Shown in pieces: positions 1-7,741 of a stretch of 64,000 bases of DNA; position 1 is the stretch's first letter, and each line of letters opens with the position of its first letter. Origin of the DNA: UBA10649 sp037130755 (GTDB taxonomy: Bacteria; Actinomycetota; Actinomycetes; S36-B12); assembly GCA_037130755.1 (NCBI GenBank), contig JBAXSI010000003.1, forward strand, positions 1-64,000, given 5' to 3'. The notes under the pieces were generated by a model, which was given only the letters and a program-made list of their open reading frames with translations, did not search any database and was not told the origin of the DNA. The position numbers and the translations under genes were made by a program.

Positions 1-120
1 GGCCGGTCTTGAGGCGTACGCCCCGGGCGGCAGCGTGTACGCCCAGCAGGTCCCGGCGGCGGTGTCGGCCGGTCTTGAGGCGTACGCCCCGGGCGGCAGC
101 GTGTACGCCCAGCAGGTCCC
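1..120 (+). repeat. 66-bp in-frame tandem direct repeat
   Basis: Bases 1-54 recur without a mismatch at 67-120, giving a period of 66 bp, which is exactly 22 codons. The second copy diverges from base 121. The window edge cuts the array on the left, so the total copy number is unknown. Because the period is a multiple of three, the array stays in frame inside the partial gene that ends at 184. The near identity at DNA level suggests recent duplication or copy correction. Confidence 0.95.
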
Positions 121-184
121 GTCCACTCCCACGGTCGTGGTTCCACCGCAAGCCGTGCGCGCACTCCAAGGCGAAAGGCCCTAA
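2..184 (+). CDS. C-terminus of a repeat-containing protein (partial)
   Basis: Reading in the frame that ends at the TAA at 182-184 gives 60 residues of a protein whose start lies outside the window. It carries two copies of a 22-residue unit (LEAYAPGGSVYAQQVPAAVS type) and ends with VVVPPQAVRALQGERP. The end resembles the tail of the next gene (VPRQALNALQADSR), so the two are probably relatives. The frame is chosen because the 66-bp DNA repeat is preserved in it and a strong hairpin follows the stop. I do not recognise a family. The repeat composition (Ala, Val, Pro, Gly, Tyr) suggests an extracytoplasmic or surface protein, which is inference. Confidence 0.6.
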   Translation, partial: AGLEAYAPGGSVYAQQVPAAVSAGLEAYAPGGSVYAQQVPSTPTVVVPPQAVRALQGERP

Positions 185-229
185 GGCGGCGATGACGAAT
201 TGAGGGCAGTGGGGAGTCGGCCCGTCACG

Positions 230-267
230 AGTGGGGCCAGTCGATGACTGGCCCCACTCTGGTGTTT
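230..267 (+). terminator. intrinsic terminator after the repeat protein
   Basis: An 11-bp perfect stem (AGTGGGGCCAG at 230-240 with CTGGCCCCACT at 248-258) encloses a 7-nt loop and is followed by a T-rich stretch (ggtgtttt). It lies 45 bp after the stop of the partial gene and before the RBS of the next gene. Confidence 0.8.
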
Positions 268-346
268 TCCCTGATGCCGTGCTTGCCCCAGTTGCTGGAC
301 TCTTGAAGAGCAACACCACTGCCGATTGACCACCCGAGGAGTCGAA

Positions 347-724
347 ATGACAACCAGGCCGACTACTACAGCGCACGCCACTTCGTGGGTCCAGCCGCCG
401 CCGACGGCGGCCCATGGCGAGCACCACATCGCCCGAAACCTCGCACTAACGATCGGTGCCAGCGCCGTTGTGCTCGCTGGTCTCGCCGGGGTCCAGTACG
501 CCCGCACTGGGACCACCGTGCTCCCGGCGACCAGCGCCATCGTGGTACCGGCCCAGGCCATGCGCGCCCTCGCAGCCGACGGCGTCTTCACCGCCACGTC
601 CGTGAGTGTCCCGGCCGCGGCGACGCGTGCCCTCGACGCCGATCTGGCGTCAGGTGCAGTCGTAACCGGCTCCGTGACCGTCCCGCGTCAGGCGCTGAAC
701 GCCCTCCAGGCGGACTCCCGCTAG
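347..724 (+). CDS. small single-pass membrane protein with VPxQAxxAL repeats
   Basis: The protein has 125 residues. ATG 347 is chosen because GAGGAG sits 5 nt upstream; an in-frame TTG at 326 lacks such a site. About 35 hydrophilic N-terminal residues precede one membrane segment (LALTIGASAVVLAGLAGVQYA). An outer part then carries three related segments: VPAQAMRALAADG, VPAAATRALDADLA and VPRQALNALQADSR, spaced 21-24 residues apart. The last one resembles the C-terminus of the truncated gene upstream, so this looks like a duplicated gene pair. No known domain is recognised. The topology suggests a membrane-anchored extracellular repeat, but function is unknown. Confidence 0.65.
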   Translation: MTTRPTTTAHATSWVQPPPTAAHGEHHIARNLALTIGASAVVLAGLAGVQYARTGTTVLPATSAIVVPAQAMRALAADGVFTATSVSVPAAATRALDADLASGAVVTGSVTVPRQALNALQADSR

Positions 725-748
725 GCGTCTGCCCTGGCTGATGGCGCC

Positions 749-1630
749 TCAGGCGATGGCGGCGCTGATGGCGGCGATGTGGGCAGGCGACGACCCGCAG
801 CACGCGCCCACCACGTCGATGCCCATCTCCCGCATCTCGAGCGCGAACTGCGCCATCTCCTCCGGTGAACCGGTGTAGGTGAACTCCCCGTCCACGAGGA
901 CGGGGAGGCCCGCGTTCGACTGCATGATCAGCAGCAGGCCGGCGGGGCGGTTGGCGGCCATGTCGGCGGCGATCACGCGCATCTCGTCGACGCCGCGGCC
1001 GCAGTTGGCCCCGACCACGTCCGCGCCCATCAGCGAGACTGCGACGACCGCGTCAGCGGGACGTACGCCCATCATCGTGCGCAGGTTCGTGTCAAAGCTC
1101 ATCGTCACGACGATCGGCAGCCCCGGCGCGCTGACCTTGGCCGCCGTCACGGCAGCCTCCACCTCACCGAGGTCGCTCATGGTCTCGATGAGGATGGCGT
1201 CGGCACCGCCCGCGGCGAGGCCGGAGATCTGCTCGCTGAACAGGTCGACCGCGCCGTCGAACGTCAGCGTGCCCATCGGCTCCATGAGGTCGCCAGAGGG
1301 CCCGACGTCGCCGAGGACGTAGACACCCGGATGCGCGCCGGCCACCGAGCGCGCGAGCCTGGCGGCCGCCTCGTTGAGCTCCACCACGCGGTCCTCGAGG
1401 CCGTGCATGGCAAGACGTGGCCGACTTCCGCCGAAGGTATTCGTGGTGAGGAGCTTCGAGCCGGCGTCAACGTAGGCCTCGAAGATGCCCGTGATGACCT
1501 CGGGTCGCTCGACGTTCCAGAGTTCGGGTGCACCGCCGTCGTCGAGGCCGGCCGACTGGAGCATCGTGCCCATCGCCCCATCCGCCACCCGGACTCGGCC
1601 GTCGCGGATCGCGGTGATCAAGTCGGTCAT
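749..1630 (-). CDS. homocysteine S-methyltransferase (BhmT / MetH N-domain type)
   Basis: The protein has 293 residues and matches the homocysteine-binding methyltransferase family: the zinc thiolates C210 (GANCGRG) and C277-C278 (GACCGS) and an N-terminal DGAMGTML motif are all visible. It transfers a methyl group to homocysteine to make methionine. ATG 1630 overlaps the upstream stop as ATGA and has AGGAG before it. There is no cobalamin domain in the protein itself, but separate corrinoid, pterin-binding and activator proteins are encoded upstream in the same run. It may therefore be the Hcy module of a split MetH, or a betaine-type enzyme. It is the last gene of the formate dehydrogenase run. 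The family call is secure; the methyl donor is inference. Confidence 0.85.
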   Translation of the reverse strand: MTDLITAIRDGRVRVADGAMGTMLQSAGLDDGGAPELWNVERPEVITGIFEAYVDAGSKLLTTNTFGGSRPRLAMHGLEDRVVELNEAAARLARSVAGAHPGVYVLGDVGPSGDLMEPMGTLTFDGAVDLFSEQISGLAAGGADAILIETMSDLGEVEAAVTAAKVSAPGLPIVVTMSFDTNLRTMMGVRPADAVVAVSLMGADVVGANCGRGVDEMRVIAADMAANRPAGLLLIMQSNAGLPVLVDGEFTYTGSPEEMAQFALEMREMGIDVVGACCGSSPAHIAAISAAIA

Positions 1631-1941
1631 GCCTGCTCTCCTGAGGTGCTCGGTCCGATCGAGTCGAGCAACGCGGTGAGCGCCGGCTCGGTCCACGTCT
1701 TCTCGACGTCGTGGGCGACGCTCTCGGCCGCCTCGGTGGCAGACCCTGCCACGGCGACCCACGGATCGCGAGTCCAGCCCGCCAGGTAGGCGTCGGCGTC
1801 CTCCGCCCCTGCCCGCATGGCGGCCTCGTCGATCGCCTCCTGAAAGCGCGACGGGAGTTGCACCTTGATGACCTCGTCGCCCTCGCGGGCGGTGACGATC
1901 GATGGGATCTCGCGCCACCGGGTGATCTGGACCTCAGCCAT
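1627..1941 (-). CDS. PF13769-like ('virulence factor') small protein
   Basis: The protein has 104 residues, is acidic and soluble, and begins MAEVQITRWREIPSIV. The N-terminus and length match a family annotated as 'virulence factor' (PF13769). As far as I recall, members occur beside corrinoid/THF methyl-transfer genes in proteobacteria, so the name is probably misleading. It overlaps fdsD by 8 nt and the homocysteine methyltransferase by 4 nt, so it is translated as part of the operon. No catalytic motif or membrane segment is visible. A structural or accessory role in C1 transfer is inference. Confidence 0.6.
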   Translation of the reverse strand: MAEVQITRWREIPSIVTAREGDEVIKVQLPSRFQEAIDEAAMRAGAEDADAYLAGWTRDPWVAVAGSATEAAESVAHDVEKTWTEPALTALLDSIGPSTSGEQA

Positions 1942-2152
1942 GGGCGTACTCCGGTCTCAGGATGTCGAGGGCGGTTGCGACGGTGGGGCTCACCGCGTCA
2001 GGGTGGTCTGCGCGGTGTCGTGCCAAGGCGTCGATCATGGCCGGCGCCCAGAATGACTTCAGGTGCGTGACTGTCTGCTCCACCGCAGCCCCTTGGTCCG
2101 GGACGCTGACCGCGATCTGGTTGGCCATCTTCACCAGGCTCTCGACCGTCAT
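1934..2152 (-). CDS. fdsD: NAD-dependent formate dehydrogenase delta subunit
   Basis: The protein has 72 residues and begins MTVESLVKMANQIA; the central run HLKSFWAPAM is typical of the FdsD family. It is the small subunit of soluble molybdenum formate dehydrogenases and has no cofactor of its own. The start ATG overlaps the fdsA stop as ATGA. It lies directly after fdsA, as in other fds operons. Confidence 0.85.
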   Translation of the reverse strand: MTVESLVKMANQIAVSVPDQGAAVEQTVTHLKSFWAPAMIDALARHRADHPDAVSPTVATALDILRPEYAHG

Positions 2153-4932
2153 GCCCCCACGTCCACACGTGTCTGCGGACGCACCTCTACTGCCGTGACC
2201 TTGTACTCAGGGCAGTTTGTCGCCCAGTCGGAGTTGTCCGTGGTCACGACGTTCGCGCCGCTCACCGGATGGTGGAAGGTCGTGTAGACGACACCCGCGG
2301 GCACGTCATCGCTGATCCTGACGCGCATCGACGTCACGCCTGCTCGGCTGCTGACCTCGACCCAGGTGCCGTCGGCCACGCCGCGCAACTCCGCGTCGGA
2401 CTCGTGCATGTCGAGGATGTCCTCCGGATGCCATATGACGTTCGCGGTGCGGCGGGTCTGCGCCCCGACGTTGTACTGGGTGAGCGTGCGTCCGGTGGTG
2501 AGCAGCAGCGGGAACTTCCGCGTGGTGCGCTCGTCCGTCGGCACGTAGGGAGTCGTCACGAAGTTGCCGAGGCCGCGAACGAAGTGGTCCTCGTGCATGA
2601 TCGGCGTGCCGAGGGGGGTGGCGTCGTTGCACGGCCACTGGACGCTGCCGACGCGGTCGAGAAGAGCGAACGAGACTCCCGCGAATGTCGGGGTGAGCTC
2701 GGCGATCTCGTCCATGATCTGGCTCGCCGAGTCGTAGTGCATGGGGTAGCCCATGGCGGTCGCGAGTGCGCAGGTCACCTCCCATTCGGACATGCCCGTC
2801 CGGCTGGGCATGATCGGCCGGACGCGGTTGATCCGCCGCTCCGCGTTGGTGAAGGTGCCGTCCTTCTCCAGGAAGGACGTGCCGGGCAGGAACACGTGGG
2901 CGAACTTAGAGGTCTCGTTCAGGAACAGGTCCTGGACGATGACGAGGTCCATCGCCTCGAGCGCGGCCCTGACGTGCTGGGTGTTGGGATCGGACTGTGC
3001 GATGTCCTCGCCCTGGATGTAGATGGCCCGGAACGCACCGACCGTAGCCGCGTCGAGCATGTTGGGGATGCGAAGGCCAGGCTCGGCGCGCAGCTCGGCT
3101 CCCCACACGGCCTCGAACTGGTGGCGCACGGTGTCGTCGGAGACGTGCCGGTAGCCAGCCAGCTCGTGCGGGAACGAGCCCATGTCGCAGGCGCCCTGAA
3201 CGTTGTTCTGTCCGCGCAGCGGGTTGACCCCGACGCCGCGGCGACCGATGTTGCCCGTGGCCATCGCGAGGTTGGCGATGGCCATCACCATGGTTGAGCC
3301 CTGGCTGTGCTCGGTGACACCGAGGCCGTAGTAGATCGCGGCGTTGGGCGCGGTGGCGTACACCCGCGCGGCGCTTCGGATCAGCTCCGCCGGCACACCA
3401 GTGACATCGGCGAGAGCCTCGGGGCTGTTCTCCGGCAGCCGGATGAACGACTCCCAGGCGTCGTAGGAGGCAGGGTCGCAGCGCTCGGAGACGAACGCTG
3501 TGTCGACGAGCCCCTCGGTGACGACGACGTGGCTGATCGCGTTGACGACGGCCACGTTGGTGCCGGGAAGGAGCTGCAGGTGATGGGAGGCATGGACGTG
3601 CGGGGAGTGAACGAGGTCGATCCTGCGCGGGTCGATCACGATCAGTTCCGCACCCTGTCGAAGCCGCTTCTTCATGCGCGACGCGAACACCGGATGTGCA
3701 TCGGTGGGGTTGGCACCGATCACGACGATGACATCGGACTCCTCGACCGAGGCGAAGTCCTGCGTGCCTGCTGAGGTGCCGAACGTCTGCTTGAGACCGT
3801 AGCCCGTTGGGGAGTGGCATACGCGCGCGCACGTGTCGACGTTGTTGTTGCCGAAGGCGGCCCGGATCATCTTCTGGACGACGAAGACCTCTTCGTTCGT
3901 GCACCGCGAGGACGTGATGCCACCGATCGAGTCGACGCCGTGCTCGGCCTGGATGGCCTGCAGGCGGGCGGCGGCGAAGGCGATCGCCTCGTCCCAGGTC
4001 GCCTCGCGCCACGGCTCGTCGATGCGATCGCGCACCAGCGGCGAGAGCACCCGATCGGCGTGGCTTGCGTAGCCCCACGCGAAGCGGCCCTTGACGCAGG
4101 AGTGTCCTTCATTCGCGCCGCCGGACTTGTCGGGAACCATGCGGACGAGTTCGTTGCCGCGCATCTCGGCGGTGAACGAGCAGCCGACCCCGCAGTAGGC
4201 GCATGTGGTCTTGACCTTGCGCGTTGGCGTTCCGAGCTCGATGACCGTCTTCTCCTGCAGGGTCGAGGTAGGGCAGGCCTGCACGCATGCGCCGCACGAG
4301 ACGCACTCGCTCTGGAGGAAGGACTCGCCGGCGCTCGCGCTCACCTTCGACCCGAAGCCCCGGCCGGAGATCGTGAGTGCAAAGGTGCCCTGCACCTCGC
4401 CGCAGGCACGCACGCAGCGGCTGCAGGCGATGCACTTGCTCGCGTCGAAGGTGAAGTAGGGGTTGCTCTCGTCCTTCGGTGCATCGAGGTGGTTCTCGCC
4501 GTCGAACCCGTACCGCACCTCGCGGAGCCCGACGACCCCAGCCATGTCCTGCAGCTCGCAGTCGCCGTTTGCCGGGCAGGTGAGGCAGTCGAGCGGATGA
4601 TCGGAGATGTAGAGCTCCATGACGCCGCGGCGGATCTTGGCCACGTGGGGAGTCTGCGTGTTGACCACCATGCCGTCCTCGCACGGGGTCGTGCAGGACG
4701 CCGGCGTCCCCTTGCGGCCCTCGATGTCGACGACACACATGCGACAGGACCCGAAGGCGTCGAGCCGGTCGGTCGCGCAGAGCTTGGGGATCGCGACACC
4801 CGCCTCGGCGGCTGCGCGCATGACGGACGTGCCAGCCGGCACACAGATCGAGGTGCCGTCGATCGTGACGGACACGTCGACGTCCGACGTCGCCGCCGGC
4901 GTGCCGAAGTCGATGTCGTTCGCGATCGTCAT
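2149..4932 (-). CDS. fdsA: NAD-dependent formate dehydrogenase alpha subunit (Mo-bis-PGD, Fe-S)
   Basis: This 927-residue catalytic subunit oxidises formate to CO2 in the cytoplasm. Visible in order are an N-terminal [2Fe-2S] domain (C52, C63, C66, C80), a His-Cys cluster site (H112, C116, C119, C125), two ferredoxin clusters (C167/170/173/177 and C210/213/216/220), the Mo-domain cluster (C244/247/251/279), and the active-site segment RVCHSP with C372. The active residue is Cys, not selenocysteine; there is no in-frame TGA. ATG 4932 overlaps the fdsB stop (ATGA) with GGGAG upstream; longer readings have no homologous N-terminus. The domain layout matches FdsA of Rhodobacter-type enzymes. Electrons should pass through FdsB/FdsG to NAD+. 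In context it ends the betaine C1 oxidation branch. Confidence 0.95.
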   Translation of the reverse strand: MTIANDIDFGTPAATSDVDVSVTIDGTSICVPAGTSVMRAAAEAGVAIPKLCATDRLDAFGSCRMCVVDIEGRKGTPASCTTPCEDGMVVNTQTPHVAKIRRGVMELYISDHPLDCLTCPANGDCELQDMAGVVGLREVRYGFDGENHLDAPKDESNPYFTFDASKCIACSRCVRACGEVQGTFALTISGRGFGSKVSASAGESFLQSECVSCGACVQACPTSTLQEKTVIELGTPTRKVKTTCAYCGVGCSFTAEMRGNELVRMVPDKSGGANEGHSCVKGRFAWGYASHADRVLSPLVRDRIDEPWREATWDEAIAFAAARLQAIQAEHGVDSIGGITSSRCTNEEVFVVQKMIRAAFGNNNVDTCARVCHSPTGYGLKQTFGTSAGTQDFASVEESDVIVVIGANPTDAHPVFASRMKKRLRQGAELIVIDPRRIDLVHSPHVHASHHLQLLPGTNVAVVNAISHVVVTEGLVDTAFVSERCDPASYDAWESFIRLPENSPEALADVTGVPAELIRSAARVYATAPNAAIYYGLGVTEHSQGSTMVMAIANLAMATGNIGRRGVGVNPLRGQNNVQGACDMGSFPHELAGYRHVSDDTVRHQFEAVWGAELRAEPGLRIPNMLDAATVGAFRAIYIQGEDIAQSDPNTQHVRAALEAMDLVIVQDLFLNETSKFAHVFLPGTSFLEKDGTFTNAERRINRVRPIMPSRTGMSEWEVTCALATAMGYPMHYDSASQIMDEIAELTPTFAGVSFALLDRVGSVQWPCNDATPLGTPIMHEDHFVRGLGNFVTTPYVPTDERTTRKFPLLLTTGRTLTQYNVGAQTRRTANVIWHPEDILDMHESDAELRGVADGTWVEVSSRAGVTSMRVRISDDVPAGVVYTTFHHPVSGANVVTTDNSDWATNCPEYKVTAVEVRPQTRVDVGA

Positions 4933-6449
4933 GGACGCTCCCGGTTGAAGTCCTCGCTGAAGCCGCGAAGGGCGCTCAGCACCGGTAGCGGTGTGAGGCC
5001 CCCCATGGCACATAGTGACCCGTCCCTCATGACTTCGCAAAGATCGATGAGGAGTGCGGTGTTCGACTGCCGATCCTGGCCTTCCATGATCCTGTCGATG
5101 ACCTCGACGCCGCGAACCGAGCCAATGCGGCAGGGCGTGCACTTCCCGCAGGACTCCTCCGCGCAGAACTCCATCGCAAAGCGAGCTTGCTCGGCCATGT
5201 CGACCGTGTCATCGAAGACCACGATCCCGCCGTGGCCGAGCATCCCGCCGGCATCGGCCAGCGCCTCGTAGTCCATCGACACAGACATGGCCTCGGTTCC
5301 CAGATATGCCCCCAAGGGACCGCCGACCTGGATAGCGCGGGCGGGACGGCCTGACCGCGTCCCCGCCCCGTAGCCGTTGACCAGTTCGCCAAGCGTGACG
5401 CCGAACGCGAGTTCGACGATGCCGCCCTGCTTGATGTTTCCCGCGAGCTGGAAGACCTGCGTGCCCTTGGACCGGCCAACGCCGAGGGCTGCGTACGCCT
5501 CGGGGCCATGCTCGACGATGTAGGGGACTGCGGCGATGGTGAGCACATTGCTGATCAGAGTCGGCTGGCCGAAGAGTCCCGCGATCGCCGGCAGGGGTGG
5601 CTTCGCGCGAACCACGCCTCGCTTGCCCTCCAGGCTCTCCAGCATTGCGGTCTCCTCGCCGCAGACGTACGAGCCGGCGCCCACCCGGATCGTGATGTCG
5701 AACGCGGCGCCGGACCCGAGGACGTCCGGCCCGAGCCAGCCGCGACTGCGTGCAATGTCGATGGCTGAGCGCATGACCCGAATGGCGTCCGGGTATTCGC
5801 TGCGGATGTAGGCGTATCCCTGGGTCGCACCAATGCTCAGTCCCGCGATCGTCATGCCCTCGAGGAGAGTGAAGGGATCGCCCTCCATCAGCATGCGATC
5901 GGCGAAGGTGCCGCTGTCGCCTTCGTCCGCGTTGACGCAGACGTACTTCTGAGTCGACGACTCCGCAGCGACGGTGCGCCACTTGATTCCGGCGGGGAAG
6001 CCGGCTCCGCCGCGCCCACGCAGTCCGGAGGCCAGCACCGCCTCGATCACCTGCTGTCCGCCGCGGAGCAGGCACTCGCGCAGGCCCCTCAGGCCGCCGT
6101 GCGCCTCGAAGGCGTCGGCATCCAGCGGATCGATGACCCCGACGCGGGCGAAGGTGAGTCGGGTCTGGCTCGTCAGCCACGGCAGGTCGTCGGTCGGTCC
6201 CAGACGCAGGGGGTGGGCTCCGTCGCTGCCCCAGGCCGCCACCAGCGCCGGGACGTCCTCAGGTGTGACGGGGCCGTAGGCGATGCGCACGTCGTCGACC
6301 TCGACCTCGACGAGCGGCTCGAGCCAGAGCATGCCGCGGGAGCCGTTTCGCACGACCGTCGCGTCGGGCGTCGAGCGCGCGATGGCCTCGGCCACTGTGT
6401 CGGCCCCCACGGACCTGGCTGCGCTGTCGGCCGGGACGAAGATCCTCAT
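4929..6449 (-). CDS. fdsB: NAD-dependent formate dehydrogenase beta subunit (NuoF-like diaphorase)
   Basis: The protein has 506 residues. After an N-terminal region of about 100 residues (thioredoxin-like in this family) come the FMN/NAD motifs GLRGRGGAGF (about 142-151) and NADEGDSGTF (about 173-182), then CGEETAMLESLEGKRG. Near the C-terminus the [4Fe-4S] motif ESCGKCTPCRIG is visible. It reduces NAD+ with electrons from FdsA. ATG 6449 overlaps the fdsG stop by 4 nt. Length and domain order match FdsB rather than plain NuoF, which lacks the N-terminal extension. Confidence 0.93.
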   Translation of the reverse strand: MRIFVPADSAARSVGADTVAEAIARSTPDATVVRNGSRGMLWLEPLVEVEVDDVRIAYGPVTPEDVPALVAAWGSDGAHPLRLGPTDDLPWLTSQTRLTFARVGVIDPLDADAFEAHGGLRGLRECLLRGGQQVIEAVLASGLRGRGGAGFPAGIKWRTVAAESSTQKYVCVNADEGDSGTFADRMLMEGDPFTLLEGMTIAGLSIGATQGYAYIRSEYPDAIRVMRSAIDIARSRGWLGPDVLGSGAAFDITIRVGAGSYVCGEETAMLESLEGKRGVVRAKPPLPAIAGLFGQPTLISNVLTIAAVPYIVEHGPEAYAALGVGRSKGTQVFQLAGNIKQGGIVELAFGVTLGELVNGYGAGTRSGRPARAIQVGGPLGAYLGTEAMSVSMDYEALADAGGMLGHGGIVVFDDTVDMAEQARFAMEFCAEESCGKCTPCRIGSVRGVEVIDRIMEGQDRQSNTALLIDLCEVMRDGSLCAMGGLTPLPVLSALRGFSEDFNRERP

Positions 6450-6895
6450 GCGCGCATCTCCGTCGCGATGGCGGCGGTGACCGCAGGGGGGGTGGCACGC
6501 CCGATCAGGGTGCCGTTGACGGTGGCGGCCGGCCCGAGCGCGCAATTGCCGAGGCAGAACACGTGCTGGACATCGCAGTCCGCTGTCATGGACGTCTCCG
6601 CAGCGGCGAGCAGGCCGCGCGCGCCGACGGACTGGCACGCCTCGCCCATGCAGACCCGCACTTCGACCTCGGCCGGTGGAGTGGAGCGCAGGTCGCTGTA
6701 GAACGTGAGGACCCCGTAGACGTCTGCACGGCTCACGTTGAACGCCGCGGCCACCATCGGTACGGCCTCGTCGTGCACGTAGCCGAACTCGTGTTGCAGG
6801 GCCTGCAGGGCGATCAGCACCGGGCCTGGCTCGGCAATCGTCGCGAGGACCCCGCGGGCGTCCTCGGCCGACCAGGGGCGATTGGTCGCCGTCAT
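6446..6895 (-). CDS. fdsG: NAD-dependent formate dehydrogenase gamma subunit (NuoE-like)
   Basis: The protein has 149 residues in the NuoE/FdsG thioredoxin-like [2Fe-2S] family. Cluster ligands C82 and C87 (CMGEAC) and C114 and C118 (CLGNC) show the usual CX4C...CX3C spacing. It joins FdsB in the diaphorase module of formate dehydrogenase. The start ATG overlaps the fdhD stop (ATGA), and its own stop overlaps fdsB, so the subunits are translationally coupled. Confidence 0.93.
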   Translation of the reverse strand: MTATNRPWSAEDARGVLATIAEPGPVLIALQALQHEFGYVHDEAVPMVAAAFNVSRADVYGVLTFYSDLRSTPPAEVEVRVCMGEACQSVGARGLLAAAETSMTADCDVQHVFCLGNCALGPAATVNGTLIGRATPPAVTAAIATEMRA

Positions 6896-7707
6896 GCTGA
6901 CTCACCTTCAGGAACCCGGGCGGCGCCGGAGTAGACGTTGAGCCGGCCCTCTCGGGCGAACCCGATGAGGACCAGGTCGTGCTGGCGGGACAGGTCGACG
7001 GCGAGCGTTGTGGGACCGGAGACAGCGGCGATCGCGGCGACGCCGGCCGTGAGGGCCTTGTGCACGATCTCGTAGGACACGCGGCCGCTGACGAGCAGCA
7101 CATGATCGGTGAGTGGAAGCAGGTCATCGAACAGGGCGCGCCCGACGGCCTTGTCGACGGCGTTGTGCCGGCCCACGTCCTCCCGGACCCACAGCAGGTC
7201 ACCAGCGGGGCCGACAAGGGCCGCGGCATGAAGCGCGCCGGTGCGGTCGAACGTGCGCTGACGGGACCGCATCTGGTCCAGGAGGGGCACTACGTCGACG
7301 GCCGTAAGGGTCCAGTCGGGGGAGTGCAGCGGACCATCCGGGGGACGCACGCCGGCGAGGATGTCGGCGCTGCACACCCCACAGGCGCTGTTCGTGACGA
7401 AAGCGCGCGGGCGCGGCGGCTCTACGCCGGCCGCCAACTGAACGCGGACGGTGTCGACGTCGTCATCGTTGCGCGAGGCGAAGGCGCCCATGCTTGCGAT
7501 GTGGTCGCTGCGGCACACGCCGGACTCGTTGACCAGCCAGCCGGCAGCCAGGTCGAGGTCGTGCCCGGGTGTGCGCATGGTCGTGACCAGCACATCGTCG
7601 TCGAGCACGATCGTCAGGGGCGACTCGACCGCCACTGAGTCACTTCGCTCGTCACCGACGCCGTCCAGGTACCGGACGATCTGGCGCCGGTCCGTGGTCA
7701 CGCCCAT
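6892..7707 (-). CDS. fdhD: formate dehydrogenase accessory sulfurtransferase FdhD
   Basis: The protein has 271 residues. FdhD passes sulfur from a cysteine desulfurase to the molybdenum cofactor of formate dehydrogenase. The pair C109-G-V-C112 in NSACGVCS is the family's CxxC loop, and VREDVGRHNAVDK is a second family signature. ATG 7707 has AAAGGA upstream. In Rhodobacter-type operons this gene (fdsC) lies between A and D; here it is first, ahead of fdsG. It overlaps fdsG by 4 nt. Confidence 0.93.
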   Translation of the reverse strand: MGVTTDRRQIVRYLDGVGDERSDSVAVESPLTIVLDDDVLVTTMRTPGHDLDLAAGWLVNESGVCRSDHIASMGAFASRNDDDVDTVRVQLAAGVEPPRPRAFVTNSACGVCSADILAGVRPPDGPLHSPDWTLTAVDVVPLLDQMRSRQRTFDRTGALHAAALVGPAGDLLWVREDVGRHNAVDKAVGRALFDDLLPLTDHVLLVSGRVSYEIVHKALTAGVAAIAAVSGPTTLAVDLSRQHDLVLIGFAREGRLNVYSGAARVPEGESA

Positions 7708-7741
7708 GCGGGTCCTTTCCGCTCATCCCCGGCGTGGTCCA

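Noticed and set aside
1..203. Arg-rich + strand frame starting at 9
   Set aside because: The alternative frame ending at 184 keeps the repeat as a plausible Ala/Val/Pro/Gly protein related to the next gene. The Arg/Ser/Pro frame is its shadow.
2149..4932. Possible selenocysteine formate dehydrogenase
   Set aside because: The active-site codon is Cys (C372 in RVCHSP) and no in-frame TGA or SECIS-like structure is needed.
3814..5271. Long + strand open frame opposite fdsA and fdsB
   Set aside because: Antisense shadow of the formate dehydrogenase genes, whose Fe-S and active-site motifs are unmistakable on the other strand. The shadow is rich in Arg/Gly/Ala/Val without domains.
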